This document shows, one piece after another, positions 16,750 to 24,786 of a DNA stretch of 30,689 nt. The notes under the pieces were generated by a model. That model had not been told where the DNA came from. It was given only the letters and a program-made list of their open reading frames with translations, and did no database searches. The stretch lies in NCBI GenBank assembly GCA_005800965.1, contig SYEA01000047.1, positions 1 to 30,689 on the forward strand, written 5' to 3'. The number at the start of each line of letters is the position of its first letter. Within the stretch, counting starts at the first letter, position 1. The position numbers and the translations under genes were made by a program. The stretch comes from Actinomycetota bacterium. GTDB taxonomy: Bacteria > Actinomycetota > Acidimicrobiia > Acidimicrobiales > Ilumatobacteraceae.

Positions 16750-17462
16750 CAACGCGTCTCACCGCCTGGGGCGTAACCGGCATCGGCGAAATCACACCCG
16801 ACGATCAGCTCGGTGACATCATCGTTGCTGCGTGTCGTAACGAGCCGAATGGTCCGCTGCTCGATGGTGACGTGCTGGTGGTGACACAAAAAGTCGTGAG
16901 CAAGGCCGAAGGCCAACTGGTGGCCATTGACCCCACGAATCCGCTCAGCCACAAACGATTGGTCGAAGACGAAGCCGTGCGTATCGTGCGTCGGCGTGGC
17001 GACTTGATCATCACCGAGACAAAGCATGGTTTTGTCTGCGCCAACAGTGGCGTTGATTTGTCCAACGTCGAGCGCGGCCAGGCGGCCTTGTTGCCGAAAG
17101 ACTCCGACCGCTCGGCGCGCCGCATTCGCGACATTGTGCGCGCTCAACTGGGGGTCGAGGTGGGCGTCATTGTGAGCGACACGTTCGGTCGGGCATGGCG
17201 CAAGGGGCTGACCGACGTGGCGATCGGAGTCGCCGGCATCGCCGCGGTCGTCGACCTGCGCGGTACCGCCGATGCCCTCGGGCGAGTCATGCAGGTAACC
17301 GAAGTTGCTGTCGCTGACGAGTTAGCGAGTGCAGCCGAACTCGTGATGGGCAAGTCATCGGGCATTCCCGTTGCCGTGGTGCGCGGCGCCGACCCAAGTT
17401 GGTTTCGCGAGGCCTCGGTGCGCGAACTTGTGCGCCCACCGCAAGAAGATTTGTTTCGCTAG
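16746..17462 (+). CDS. cofE: coenzyme F420-0 gamma-glutamyl ligase, single-domain
   Basis: CofE adds glutamates to F420-0 using GTP. The 238-residue protein has GDVLVVTQKVVSKAEG at 41-56, a KHGFVCANSGVDLSN block, and the signature SDTFGRAWRKGLTDVAIG in its second half, ending soon after VVRGADPSWF. Mycobacterial FbiB is about 450 residues, with an added C-terminal FMN-binding nitroreductase domain that reduces dehydro-F420-0. That domain is absent here: the frame ends at TAG 17460-17462 and the next gene is convergent. The reductase step must be encoded elsewhere, or a lactate-type precursor is used. The ATG overlaps the cofD stop, implying co-translation. The cofD-cofE pair facing a guanylyltransferase gene matches the fbiA-fbiB and Rv3264c arrangement in Mycobacterium. 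Confidence 0.94.
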   Translation: MTTRLTAWGVTGIGEITPDDQLGDIIVAACRNEPNGPLLDGDVLVVTQKVVSKAEGQLVAIDPTNPLSHKRLVEDEAVRIVRRRGDLIITETKHGFVCANSGVDLSNVERGQAALLPKDSDRSARRIRDIVRAQLGVEVGVIVSDTFGRAWRKGLTDVAIGVAGIAAVVDLRGTADALGRVMQVTEVAVADELASAAELVMGKSSGIPVAVVRGADPSWFREASVRELVRPPQEDLFR

Positions 17463-17488
17463 TCGGCCACCAGTTAGTCGGCCACCAG
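17460..17488. repeat. 14-bp tandem direct repeat at the cofE/manC junction
   Basis: TAGTCGGCCACCAG occurs at 17460-17473 and again at 17475-17488 (15-bp period). The first copy supplies the cofE TAG stop. The second encodes the manC C-terminal LVAD and most of its TAA stop. It looks like a small duplication of the manC 3' end. Confidence 0.9.
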
Positions 17489-18430
17489 CGAGTCGTGCAC
17501 GACTGCTTCGCTAGCAACATTCCCCATTACACAGGCTGCTGACACCCGTGCATTGCGACCAACCGATGCGCCAGGAAAAATCACCGAGTCGTTCACTTGC
17601 GCGCCAGCAGCAACTCGTGCGCCAGCCCCAATCACACTGTTCACAATGCGCGCCGCGGCATCCACCTGGGCGGTTGCGTGCACGGCATCGTCGCGGTCAC
17701 GACGCGAGCCATTGATCAAATCCAGATTGCCGCGACGATATGTCTCGGGACGCCCGGCATCGAGCCAGTAATCCTCGGTGGGCTGGGCGTACAGCGCTCC
17801 ACGTTGCACGAGCTGCGGAAATGTCGTGCGCTCGACCGAGAGTGGCGCATCACCAGGCAAGAGGTCGAGCACTGCTGGCTCGAACACATAGGTGCCCGCG
17901 TTGACATGAACACTCGTGGTGGTACCCGGGGCGGGTTTTTCTAGGAAGCCAGTCACCTTGCTCTGTGCATCACGCTCAACTACGCCAAATTGTGTGGGGT
18001 CAGCAACAGGTGTGAGATGAATAGTTGCCAACGCACCAGCCTGCACATTGTCACGATGAGCTGAGACCAGATCAGCAATCGACAACTCGGTGACGATGTC
18101 GCCGTTGGCGACTACGAACGTTTCGTTGCGTTCATGCAAACCCACGCTGCGAGCAGCAAAGCCAATCGCCCCGGCGGTGTCAAGCGGCGTCGACTCAATC
18201 GCGTAATGCAAACGGACCCCGGCACATGTGTTATCGGGGAATGCGGCCAAGAACGGCTCGGGCTTGAATCCGAGGGCCAGCACGGCATCAGTGACCTCGC
18301 CCCGTGCTAGATGGGTGAGCATCCATTCCAGAATGGTGCGCTGGCCGAGTGGCAACAATGGTTTGGGTGTGGTGTTGGTGAGCGGACGCAATCGCGTGCC
18401 GAAGCCACCGACAAGAACAACGGCGAACAT
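17474..18430 (-). CDS. mannose-1-phosphate guanylyltransferase (GDP-mannose pyrophosphorylase)
   Basis: This 318-residue sugar nucleotidyltransferase starts with GGFGTRLRPLTNTTPKP (8-24), the nucleotide-binding signature, with NGDIV (about 109-113) as the metal-site region and GFLEKP and VNAGTYVFEP further on. From about residue 245 there are hexapeptide-type repeats (ARIVNSVIGAGARVAAGAQV, NDSVIFPGASVGRNARV), a left-handed beta-helix. This two-domain form is that of actinobacterial GDP-mannose pyrophosphorylases such as Rv3264c. Mannose specificity rests on context (manB, gmd, fcl in the window); a glucose- or other NDP-sugar enzyme is the alternative. It is the last gene of the glycosyltransferase operon, 12 bp after the unknown membrane protein, and ends 11 bp from the convergent cofE. 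Confidence 0.85.
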   Translation of the reverse strand: MFAVVLVGGFGTRLRPLTNTTPKPLLPLGQRTILEWMLTHLARGEVTDAVLALGFKPEPFLAAFPDNTCAGVRLHYAIESTPLDTAGAIGFAARSVGLHERNETFVVANGDIVTELSIADLVSAHRDNVQAGALATIHLTPVADPTQFGVVERDAQSKVTGFLEKPAPGTTTSVHVNAGTYVFEPAVLDLLPGDAPLSVERTTFPQLVQRGALYAQPTEDYWLDAGRPETYRRGNLDLINGSRRDRDDAVHATAQVDAAARIVNSVIGAGARVAAGAQVNDSVIFPGASVGRNARVSAACVMGNVASEAVVHDSLVAD

Positions 18431-18442
18431 GCCGCGCGCGAC

Positions 18443-19117
18443 TTACTCGCCCGAGTTGACGAGCAGCTCGACTTCGCTGGCTGCTGGTGGCAGGTCAACT
18501 TCGGTGCCATCTGGTGCAAACACCAGCGCAACGGCCAGACCGTTGTTGTTCAAACGAACCGAGTCGAGGTTGGCGATTGACGTCTTGCGAGTGGGGTCGG
18601 TGCCCTGCACGTCCCATGTTTCGACGAACAACGAACCACCCTTCCCATCACACGCGTCGCGATCCTCGGTCAAGGTGACTCCCCCGTTGAGTGCCGACGG
18701 GAACGTGACTTTGTCGTTGTCTACTTTGATTGCGTACAAGTCCAACACCGCCGACAACTTGGCGCGACGCTGGCCGCTCAGAATTTGGGGCTGCCACTGC
18801 ACAACGCCTGACTGGCCTGCAACCAACTCAGCACCTTCACGCACTTCGGCCAACTCGGTAAGGGCGGTATCGGGTAGTTCAATCCACTGGTCACAGACAT
18901 ACACACCAAAAGACAGGTAATACGTCGCATTAGTGATGTCGGCTGCACTGCGATCTTCGAGAGTCTGGCGAGAGTATGCGATGAGTGCTGCACCCAGGGC
19001 GAGCACCACGATGATGACGCTCGGAAACACCGAGCCGCCCTTCAGGCGCACGCCGCGAGGCTTGCGTGTCTTGCTCTTTTCGGCGAGGCGGGCGATTTTT
19101 TTTGCGGACGACGTCAC
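18443..19117 (-). CDS. single-pass membrane protein of unknown function in the glycan operon
   Basis: I do not recognise this 224-residue protein. It has a very basic N-terminus (KKIARLAEKSKTRKPRGVRLK), one membrane helix at about 31-48, and an extracytoplasmic domain of about 170 residues with two cysteines, Cys75 in YVCDQWIELPD and a second in DRDACDGKGG, which could form a disulfide. The domain is beta-rich, with no catalytic motif visible. Its GTG start overlaps the stop of the preceding GT4 gene (GTGA, 19117-19114), and the guanylyltransferase gene follows 12 bp after its stop, so it is embedded in the operon. A role in glycan attachment, assembly or regulation at the membrane surface is possible but unproven. 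Confidence 0.75.
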   Translation of the reverse strand: MTSSAKKIARLAEKSKTRKPRGVRLKGGSVFPSVIIVVLALGAALIAYSRQTLEDRSAADITNATYYLSFGVYVCDQWIELPDTALTELAEVREGAELVAGQSGVVQWQPQILSGQRRAKLSAVLDLYAIKVDNDKVTFPSALNGGVTLTEDRDACDGKGGSLFVETWDVQGTDPTRKTSIANLDSVRLNNNGLAVALVFAPDGTEVDLPPAASEVELLVNSGE

Positions 19118-20388
19118 GAGTTGCTCAGGCTATCGGGCAGTAGCCGCACGTAAGCACCAGCCACGTCTCGCGCCGTCGGGTGTTGTTCTACATAGGTGCG
19201 CCCGGCGCTGCCCAACGCCAATCGGCGGGCCGGGTCGCCTGCCAACGAGCCGAGTGCAGTGCACAACGCATCGACGTCGTCGGGCGCCACACAGATTCCT
19301 GCCCCGGCGCGGGTGACGAGCCGATCAATTTCGGTACCGCGATCAACGGCTGCCACCACGCACCGACTAGCGGCCAAAATTGAATACGTTTTCGATGGCA
19401 CACTCACACTCGCCAAACCAGCCCGTAGGGATACGACATGGATATCGCCGGTGGCCAACACTTCTGCCAAGCGAGCCTCTGGTTGGTATGCACCGAACCG
19501 CACGTTGGCTACATCTGCAGCACGAGCGCGCAGTGACGCCGAGGCCACGCCAGCACCATTGATGAGCACGGTCACCTGCGGAGTGCGGCGCGCAAATTCA
19601 ACCAGCAGCTCCAACGACTGCGAAAACCCGACGTTGCCGGCGTACATGACCACAACTTCCGTGCCGATTCCGAGTTCGCGTCGGTACGGCGTCAGGCGAT
19701 CTTGGGGTGTGATGCCGGCAACATCCACGAAGTTTTCGATTACGTGCACGCGCTCGGCAAGCTTTGCACCAATCTTGTTGCGCACGTTGCGTTGCAGGTC
19801 AGGTGACAGCACCACCACTGCACTTGCCCGACGATACGTGAATCGCTCCAGCCACGAGGCCAGCGCAATGATCAACTTGTTGCGCACCGCACCGGTGGCG
19901 ATAGCGGCATCCGGAAACACATCCTGCACGTTGAAGATGAACCGAGTGCGTCGCAGTCGGGCCACGAGCCAACCAACGGTGCCCAGCGTGAGCGGCGGTG
20001 ACATTGCGACAACGGCATCTACCCCACGGTGCTGCACGCGCGCATCGGGACCGGTGTGGCGGCGCACTGCTACTGCCCGCACACCAGCAATCACACTGAA
20101 TGCCACGAAGGCCACGGCGCGAAACAACAAGTTGGCTTTGGATTTGGCAGGAAACGGATGGATGCGTGTTATCGAACCCCACGGCGTGCGTTCGTAGCGC
20201 ACCAACTTGCCACCCCAACCGGGCTCGACTTGGTGGTCGCGATACCACGGCAACGCCGTGACCACATGCACCTCGTGGCCAAGCGCGACCCACTGCATGA
20301 CGATGTCGGTCATGACTTTGCCGGTCGGCGCAATGTCCGGGGAAAAATGTGGACACAATACGATCAATCGCCGCGCACCCGTGCTCAT
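19114..20388 (-). CDS. GT4 glycosyltransferase, WcaI/WbuB-like
   Basis: This 424-residue GT-B fold glycosyltransferase begins LIVLCPHFSPDIAPTGKVMTD, the usual N-terminus of WcaI/WbuB-type GT4 enzymes, which often add fucose or N-acetyl-fucosamine-like sugars. It continues with HEVHVVTALPWYRDH, FNVQDVFPDAA, a VVMYAGNVGFSQSLE hinge, and the C-terminal donor-binding region SVPSKTYSILAASRCVVA, with a Glu in DRGTEIDRLV. Between residues 85 and 115 a hydrophobic stretch (LLFRAVAFVAFSVIAG) suggests membrane association. The donor is probably a GDP- or UDP-sugar; given gmd and fcl, GDP-fucose is a candidate (inference). Its ATG overlaps the preceding GT4 stop (ATGA at 20388-20385), and its own stop overlaps the following membrane-protein gene. 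Confidence 0.9.
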   Translation of the reverse strand: MSTGARRLIVLCPHFSPDIAPTGKVMTDIVMQWVALGHEVHVVTALPWYRDHQVEPGWGGKLVRYERTPWGSITRIHPFPAKSKANLLFRAVAFVAFSVIAGVRAVAVRRHTGPDARVQHRGVDAVVAMSPPLTLGTVGWLVARLRRTRFIFNVQDVFPDAAIATGAVRNKLIIALASWLERFTYRRASAVVVLSPDLQRNVRNKIGAKLAERVHVIENFVDVAGITPQDRLTPYRRELGIGTEVVVMYAGNVGFSQSLELLVEFARRTPQVTVLINGAGVASASLRARAADVANVRFGAYQPEARLAEVLATGDIHVVSLRAGLASVSVPSKTYSILAASRCVVAAVDRGTEIDRLVTRAGAGICVAPDDVDALCTALGSLAGDPARRLALGSAGRTYVEQHPTARDVAGAYVRLLPDSLSNS

Positions 20389-21503
20389 CGCCCACCTGCC
20401 GCAACCGTGCGATATACCTGCGCTAAATCTCGTCCCGACTCAAGCGCCGTGAATTGCGCGGCTCGTGCACGACCGCGCTCTTGCCACCCTGCGCGACGCG
20501 CGATCACATCACGAACCGCATCTGCCCAGGTGTCAACTGACAGGTCCAACAGATGCCCAGCATCCCCCACTACCTCGGGCAACGCCGTCGCGTTGGCTGC
20601 AATCACCGGGGCGCCAAGCACCATTGCCTCGATGATTGGTGCACCGAAACCTTCGTAAGCACTCGGAAACACCAACGCCGTAGCCATCGCCACCAAGCCA
20701 TCACGGTCACGATCGCCAAGTCGGCCCACCACCGAGACGCGGTCACCAACGTTGCGCTCGCGAATCAAGCGCAGCAATGCTTCGTGCGCGCGACCTTGTC
20801 CGCCAGCAAACACCAGATGCACATCAAGATTGCGCAGTGGCCCCGCGACGAGCTCAACCAAAAACGAATGATTTTTGTGGGGATGCGTGATTGCCGGGTA
20901 CACCAGCACGTGCTCGGCACGTAAGCCAAATCGATCACGCAACTCGGTGGCGGGCGTGCCGGAATCGCCCAACGACGACTCGATACCGTGGCGCACCACG
21001 CTGACTTTTTCTGGTGCAACACCAAGCCGCTGCACCACTGTTTGCTTGACGTAATTGCTCGGCACCACGATGTGTTTTGCGCGCTGCACCGAAGCCGGCA
21101 TACGGGCGGTCAGATAGCGCAGCTTTACGGTTGAAAAATATTGCGGATACACGAGGTACTGCAGGTCGTGAATGGTGAGCACGACGGGTCTCGGGCTACG
21201 TGGTGGAACTACCCCACCACCATGATGCACGACATCCGCCCCACGAGCGTTGGCAGCAAACCACGTTGCTTCACGCCACACCCGCATCGCCCGACGATGC
21301 TCGGAGGATGATGATTCGTGCAACTGCACGCGGCGAGCAAGTTCGCCCTGTGCCGCCACCATGCCGAGTGGCGCATAGACGTCCACCACAAATTCACTCG
21401 GCGCGGCTTGTTGCAAGCCGAGTAATTGACGCACGAGATACTGCTCGGAGCCACCAACTTGGCCAGGCACGCACCACAACATGTTGACGGCAACGCGGAT
21501 CAT
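20385..21503 (-). CDS. GT4 family glycosyltransferase
   Basis: This 372-residue GT-B enzyme has a GGSEQYLVRQLL glycine-rich N-terminal loop (17-28), TIHDLQYLVYPQYF (110-123), PSNYVKQTVVQRLG (148-161), RHGIE as the linker, and the donor-binding EGFGAPIIE motif with the Glu pair at 284 and 292, the Ex7E of GT4 retaining transferases. ATG 21503 was chosen because it overlaps the previous gene's TGA (ATGA at 21503-21500) and places the first strand (IRVAVNMLW) at the N-terminus. It closely resembles the neighbouring GT4 at 21500-22609 in layout (both have HDL...HPQYF/YPQYF), suggesting the pair arose by duplication. Sugar specificity is unknown; mannosyl or fucosyl transfer is consistent with the local nucleotide-sugar genes. 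Confidence 0.93.
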   Translation of the reverse strand: MIRVAVNMLWCVPGQVGGSEQYLVRQLLGLQQAAPSEFVVDVYAPLGMVAAQGELARRVQLHESSSSEHRRAMRVWREATWFAANARGADVVHHGGGVVPPRSPRPVVLTIHDLQYLVYPQYFSTVKLRYLTARMPASVQRAKHIVVPSNYVKQTVVQRLGVAPEKVSVVRHGIESSLGDSGTPATELRDRFGLRAEHVLVYPAITHPHKNHSFLVELVAGPLRNLDVHLVFAGGQGRAHEALLRLIRERNVGDRVSVVGRLGDRDRDGLVAMATALVFPSAYEGFGAPIIEAMVLGAPVIAANATALPEVVGDAGHLLDLSVDTWADAVRDVIARRAGWQERGRARAAQFTALESGRDLAQVYRTVAAGGR

Positions 21504-22609
21504 GAGCCGACCATGTCTAGTGCGTCGCGATAAGCACGCACCAACAGACTTGCAGTGCTCTCCCATGTGGCACCTTTGGCGCGTTCGCGGCCGAGTTGTG
21601 ACAACTCGTAACGACGCTCAAGTGCGTCGCGAATGCCATCGGCAATTGACTCAACACTGAGCGGGTCAACCAACACGGCTGCACCACCAGCCACTTCTTG
21701 GGTGGAAGTGCCTGCACTCGTCACCACTGCGGTGCCGTGCGACATGGCCTCGAGCACAGGCATGCCGAAGCCCTCCATGAGCGACGGATAGCACATCACA
21801 CTTGCCCCGGCATAAATTGCCGGCAGATCTACGTCGGGCACGTGCCCGGCAAACATCACTCGTGGTGCCATCGCCAATCGTGCAGCAAGATCATCATCAC
21901 CCCAACCCGCAGCCCCCACCACCACGAGCGGTGGCACCGTGGTGCCCAATGATGCATGTGCGTCGAGCAATCGCGGCAAGTTTTTGCGTGGCTCGAGTGT
22001 GCCGACGAACAACAGATACTCCGCAGGGAGTGCGTGGCGACGACGCACATCGGCAACTTGCGCCGGATTCGCCGAACGCAGTCGAACACCCCATGGCACG
22101 AGTCGCAGACGCTCGGGCGAGAACCCGTTGCCGTGACAGTCATCCAACGTGGCACGCGACGGGCACAACACCAAGGTGGCGCGCTTGCGAATGATGTCCA
22201 GCGACCGCGCGAACACGTCACGGCCGCGGGCAGTGAAATATTGCGGATGATGCAAGAACGCCAAGTCGTGCACGGTCACCACCAGTGGCACGTGCGGCGC
22301 ACTGGCGAAGGGAATGATGCTCGTGGCGTGCAGCACGTCGACTGCCCCCGTGGCACGTTCGATCCGTGGCCAACCGAATCGCAACGACGACTCGACGAGC
22401 AGTGGGCCAGCCAGCGGCAACTGAGCAACAGCAATTGTCGGCTCGTATCCGGCAGTGGCTGCCCGACGATGACGACCTGCCACACCGATGACTTCCACAT
22501 CGTCGTGGGCCGCCAATGCGCGACCGAGCTCGACTGCAGCAACACCGGTGCCACCAGGCGACTCGCGCCAGCACTGCTCGAAGGTGAGCGCCACGCGCAC
22601 TCGACTCAT
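21500..22609 (-). CDS. GT4 family glycosyltransferase, first gene of the glycan operon
   Basis: This 369-residue GT-B enzyme has GGTGVAAVELGRALA (19-33), VTVHDLAFLHHPQYF (111-125), LCPSRATLDDCH (148-159), the sequence GTLEPRKN (203-210) that is typical of mannosyltransferase-like GT4 proteins, and EGFGMPVLE with Glu279/Glu287. ATG 22609-22607 is chosen because it begins the first beta strand (RVRVALTF) and clears the divergent fcl gene by 55 bp. CAGAAT lies 7 nt upstream, a weaker fit to the leaderless pattern. It heads a five-gene minus-strand unit linked by 4-nt overlaps down to the guanylyltransferase. It and the next gene look like paralogues. The exact linkage formed cannot be read from the sequence. 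Confidence 0.93.
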   Translation of the reverse strand: MSRVRVALTFEQCWRESPGGTGVAAVELGRALAAHDDVEVIGVAGRHRRAATAGYEPTIAVAQLPLAGPLLVESSLRFGWPRIERATGAVDVLHATSIIPFASAPHVPLVVTVHDLAFLHHPQYFTARGRDVFARSLDIIRKRATLVLCPSRATLDDCHGNGFSPERLRLVPWGVRLRSANPAQVADVRRRHALPAEYLLFVGTLEPRKNLPRLLDAHASLGTTVPPLVVVGAAGWGDDDLAARLAMAPRVMFAGHVPDVDLPAIYAGASVMCYPSLMEGFGMPVLEAMSHGTAVVTSAGTSTQEVAGGAAVLVDPLSVESIADGIRDALERRYELSQLGRERAKGATWESTASLLVRAYRDALDMVGS

Positions 22610-22664
22610 TGCCTCTATTCTGTCGGTGCTCGGGCGGCATGCCGGCGAATACGCTGGAAGCATC

Positions 22665-23642
22665 GTGACGGCGCCAGCTAGCAACCCCACGTTTTGGCGT
22701 GGTCGCAACGTGGTGGTTACGGGCGGCGGTGGTTTTTTAGGGAGCCATGTCGTTGCCCGACTCGCCAACCAGGGTGCCGTGGTCACTTCCCCGCGCCATG
22801 CCGACCACGACCTCACCCAGCCGGGTGTTGCTGAGCGGTTGTTTGTTGCACATCGACCAAGTCACGTGATTCACCTCGCAGCTCGGGTGGGCGGTATTGG
22901 CTATAACCAGGTGGAGCCGGCACCGCTGTTTTTGGACAACTTGCAGATGGGCGTGAACGTGATCGAAGCAGCCCGCGCCGCTGGGGTGGAAAAAACTGTC
23001 ATCTTGGGCACCGTCTGTAGTTATCCGAAGTTCACGCCAGTGCCGTTTCGCGAAGAGACCATTTGGGATGGCTATCCCGAAGAAACGAATGCGCCGTACG
23101 GCATCGCGAAAAAAGCATTGTTGGTGCTGGCCCAAGTCAACCGTCGTCAATACGACCAACGCTCAGCGTTCGTCATCCCCACCAACTTGTATGGCCCAGG
23201 CGACAAATTCCACCCAGCGGTGTCGCATGTGATACCGGCACTCATCAAAAAATGTGTCGAAGCAAAAGAACAGGGTGCCAGCAGCGTGCACGTGTGGGGC
23301 ACGGGGGCTGCGAGCCGTGACTATTTGTATGTCGGTGATGCCGCTGATGCCGTCGTGTTGGCAGCCGAGCTGCACGACAGCAGTGAACCGCTCAACCTCG
23401 GCAACAATCGCGAAATCACGATTCGTGAAACTGTCGAAACGATTGCCCGCATCGTCGGCTTCACCGGCGACTTGGTATGGGATGCATCCAAACCCGATGG
23501 CCAACCACGCCGATGCGTGGATGCCACACAAGCCCACGCCGCCCTCGGTTGGCACGCACACACCGAATTCGCTGCTGGCTTGCAGACCACCATCGAGTGG
23601 TACCTGGCGAATCGGGCTGCTGCCGAGGCTGCCCCGCGGTGA
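22665..23642 (+). CDS. fcl: GDP-L-fucose synthase
   Basis: This 325-residue SDR epimerase-reductase turns GDP-4-keto-6-deoxy-mannose into GDP-L-fucose. It has GGGGFLG (20-26) for NADP(H), LGTVCSYPKF (114-123) with the conserved Cys118 (Thr116 sits where E. coli has the catalytic Ser), Tyr145/Lys149 in YGIAKK, and the hallmark NLYGPGDKFHPAVSHVIPAL that holds the active-site His. These favour Fcl over a generic epimerase; GDP-colitose or related products are less likely alternatives. The GTG at 22665 has GGAAG 5 nt upstream and starts close to the Rossmann strand. It is divergent from the glycosyltransferase operon and its TGA overlaps the GTG of the rhomboid gene (23639-23642), so the two are translationally coupled. 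Confidence 0.92.
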   Translation: MTAPASNPTFWRGRNVVVTGGGGFLGSHVVARLANQGAVVTSPRHADHDLTQPGVAERLFVAHRPSHVIHLAARVGGIGYNQVEPAPLFLDNLQMGVNVIEAARAAGVEKTVILGTVCSYPKFTPVPFREETIWDGYPEETNAPYGIAKKALLVLAQVNRRQYDQRSAFVIPTNLYGPGDKFHPAVSHVIPALIKKCVEAKEQGASSVHVWGTGAASRDYLYVGDAADAVVLAAELHDSSEPLNLGNNREITIRETVETIARIVGFTGDLVWDASKPDGQPRRCVDATQAHAALGWHAHTEFAAGLQTTIEWYLANRAAAEAAPR

Positions 23643-24463
23643 GTCTGCCGCCGCCACAGTTTCCGCCGCCCGACCCACGTCGCGATCTGCCTGACGCATC
23701 ACCCCCGCGGCGCCGCAAGACGACACGAAAGCCCGCAACACCAGAGTCTGCAGTGCGCGTTCCGTTCGAGTTTCGCAGTCCGTCGAGTTCGACGCGACGG
23801 TTGAGCAACGTACCGCCACTAGTGGTGGGCAATTCGTTGATTGCGGTCAATGTGGGGATCTTCATTTGGATGACTCTGGGCGAGGTCGGCTCGGTGATGT
23901 TTGGTAACAGCACGAGCGATCGCACACTCAACTTCGTGATCTCGCGGGTGTTTCTCGAACAAGGCGAGTGGTACCGACTTATCTCGTGCGGGTTCGTGCA
24001 CTTCGGGGTCATTCACGTGGGCTTCAACATGTTGCTGTTGTACCAACTCGGGCGGCTCATCGAGCCAGTCATTGGCTCGCTGCGATTTGCATTGCTGTAT
24101 TTCGCGGCTCTGCTTGGTGGTTCGCTTGGGGCATTGCTGCTCTCGCCTGATGCAGCCACGGGTGGCGCGTCGGGGGCGGTGTTCGGGCTCATGGCGGCCA
24201 GCGTCGTCGGCGTCGGCCAACGCGGGGTCAACCCCTTGCGCACGGGGCTCGGCGTTGTGTTCGCCATCAATCTGCTCTTTACCTTGGCGGTGCCAGGCGT
24301 GTCGGTTGGTGGACACTTCGGCGGTGCAATTATCGGAGCACTCGTTGGATCGCTGTCGCTGGCACCACGTTCGTGGAAAGTGCCCACGTGGGCCAGTGTG
24401 GTGGTGCCGGTTGCGGTGAGTATCGCCTGCGTTGCCGTAGCCGTGGCATTCGTGACAGGCTGA
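23639..24463 (+). CDS. rhomboid-family intramembrane serine protease
   Basis: This 274-residue protein has a long Pro/Arg-rich cytoplasmic tail (1-60) and about seven hydrophobic segments. Rhomboid signatures are complete: HFGVIHVGFN (121-130) with the conserved His126 and Asn130, the catalytic GASG with Ser178 (176-179), and the catalytic His226 in GGHFGG. It should therefore be an active protease cleaving transmembrane substrates in the membrane. The GTG start overlaps the fcl stop by 4 bases (GTGA), which fixes the start. The substrate is unknown. Coupling to a nucleotide-sugar gene might reflect control of an envelope glycan protein, or simply a compact operon. DUF3039 follows after a short gap. 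Confidence 0.92.
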   Translation: MSLPPPQFPPPDPRRDLPDASPPRRRKTTRKPATPESAVRVPFEFRSPSSSTRRLSNVPPLVVGNSLIAVNVGIFIWMTLGEVGSVMFGNSTSDRTLNFVISRVFLEQGEWYRLISCGFVHFGVIHVGFNMLLLYQLGRLIEPVIGSLRFALLYFAALLGGSLGALLLSPDAATGGASGAVFGLMAASVVGVGQRGVNPLRTGLGVVFAINLLFTLAVPGVSVGGHFGGAIIGALVGSLSLAPRSWKVPTWASVVVPVAVSIACVAVAVAFVTG

Positions 24464-24486
24464 ACAACACAGTGAGTAACACAGTG

Positions 24487-24786
24487 ATGCATATGAACCA
24501 GTCCACTCAGACAGCTCCGCACGTGGGCACAAAAACCGTCACCGAATACACACCGCAGACCGGCGACCCGGAGTGTTCCCACATCGTCAAAACTGACGGT
24601 GACGAATCCGCTGCGGCCAAGGTGTTGGAAGCACGCATCAATGGCACACCACTCGAAGCATTGTGTGGGCACCGTTGGGTTCCTTCGCGGGACCCCAAGC
24701 AGTTGCCGCTGTGCACCAAATGCAAGGACATCTACGACACCTACCGCATGTTCAACGACGGGCTCAACGAAACACCCAACGACTAG
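24487..24786 (+). CDS. DUF3039 family zinc-ribbon-like protein
   Basis: The 99-residue product matches the actinobacterial DUF3039 family: DPECSHIVK (27-35), then ALCGHRWVPSRDPKQLPLCTKCKDIYD (58-84). Cys30/His32, Cys60 and the Cys76/Cys79 pair form a likely zinc site. The function of the family is unknown to me. Three in-frame starts are possible (GTG 24472, GTG 24484, ATG 24487, plus ATG 24493); all keep the conserved region intact, and 24487 is the first ATG. It starts 9-24 bp after the rhomboid stop, so it is probably the third gene of the fcl-rhomboid-DUF3039 unit. It ends 19 bp from the convergent dnaE2. Confidence 0.85.
   Translation: MHMNQSTQTAPHVGTKTVTEYTPQTGDPECSHIVKTDGDESAAAKVLEARINGTPLEALCGHRWVPSRDPKQLPLCTKCKDIYDTYRMFNDGLNETPND

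Noticed and set aside
19196..20197. 333-codon plus-strand frame opposite the WcaI-like gene
   Set aside because: Mirror of a clear GT4 gene; no signal for a start and low-complexity translation.
22635..22644. CGGCATGCCG palindrome between the GT4 operon and fcl
   Set aside because: Ten bases in GC-rich DNA is easily by chance and no half-site spacing supports an operator.
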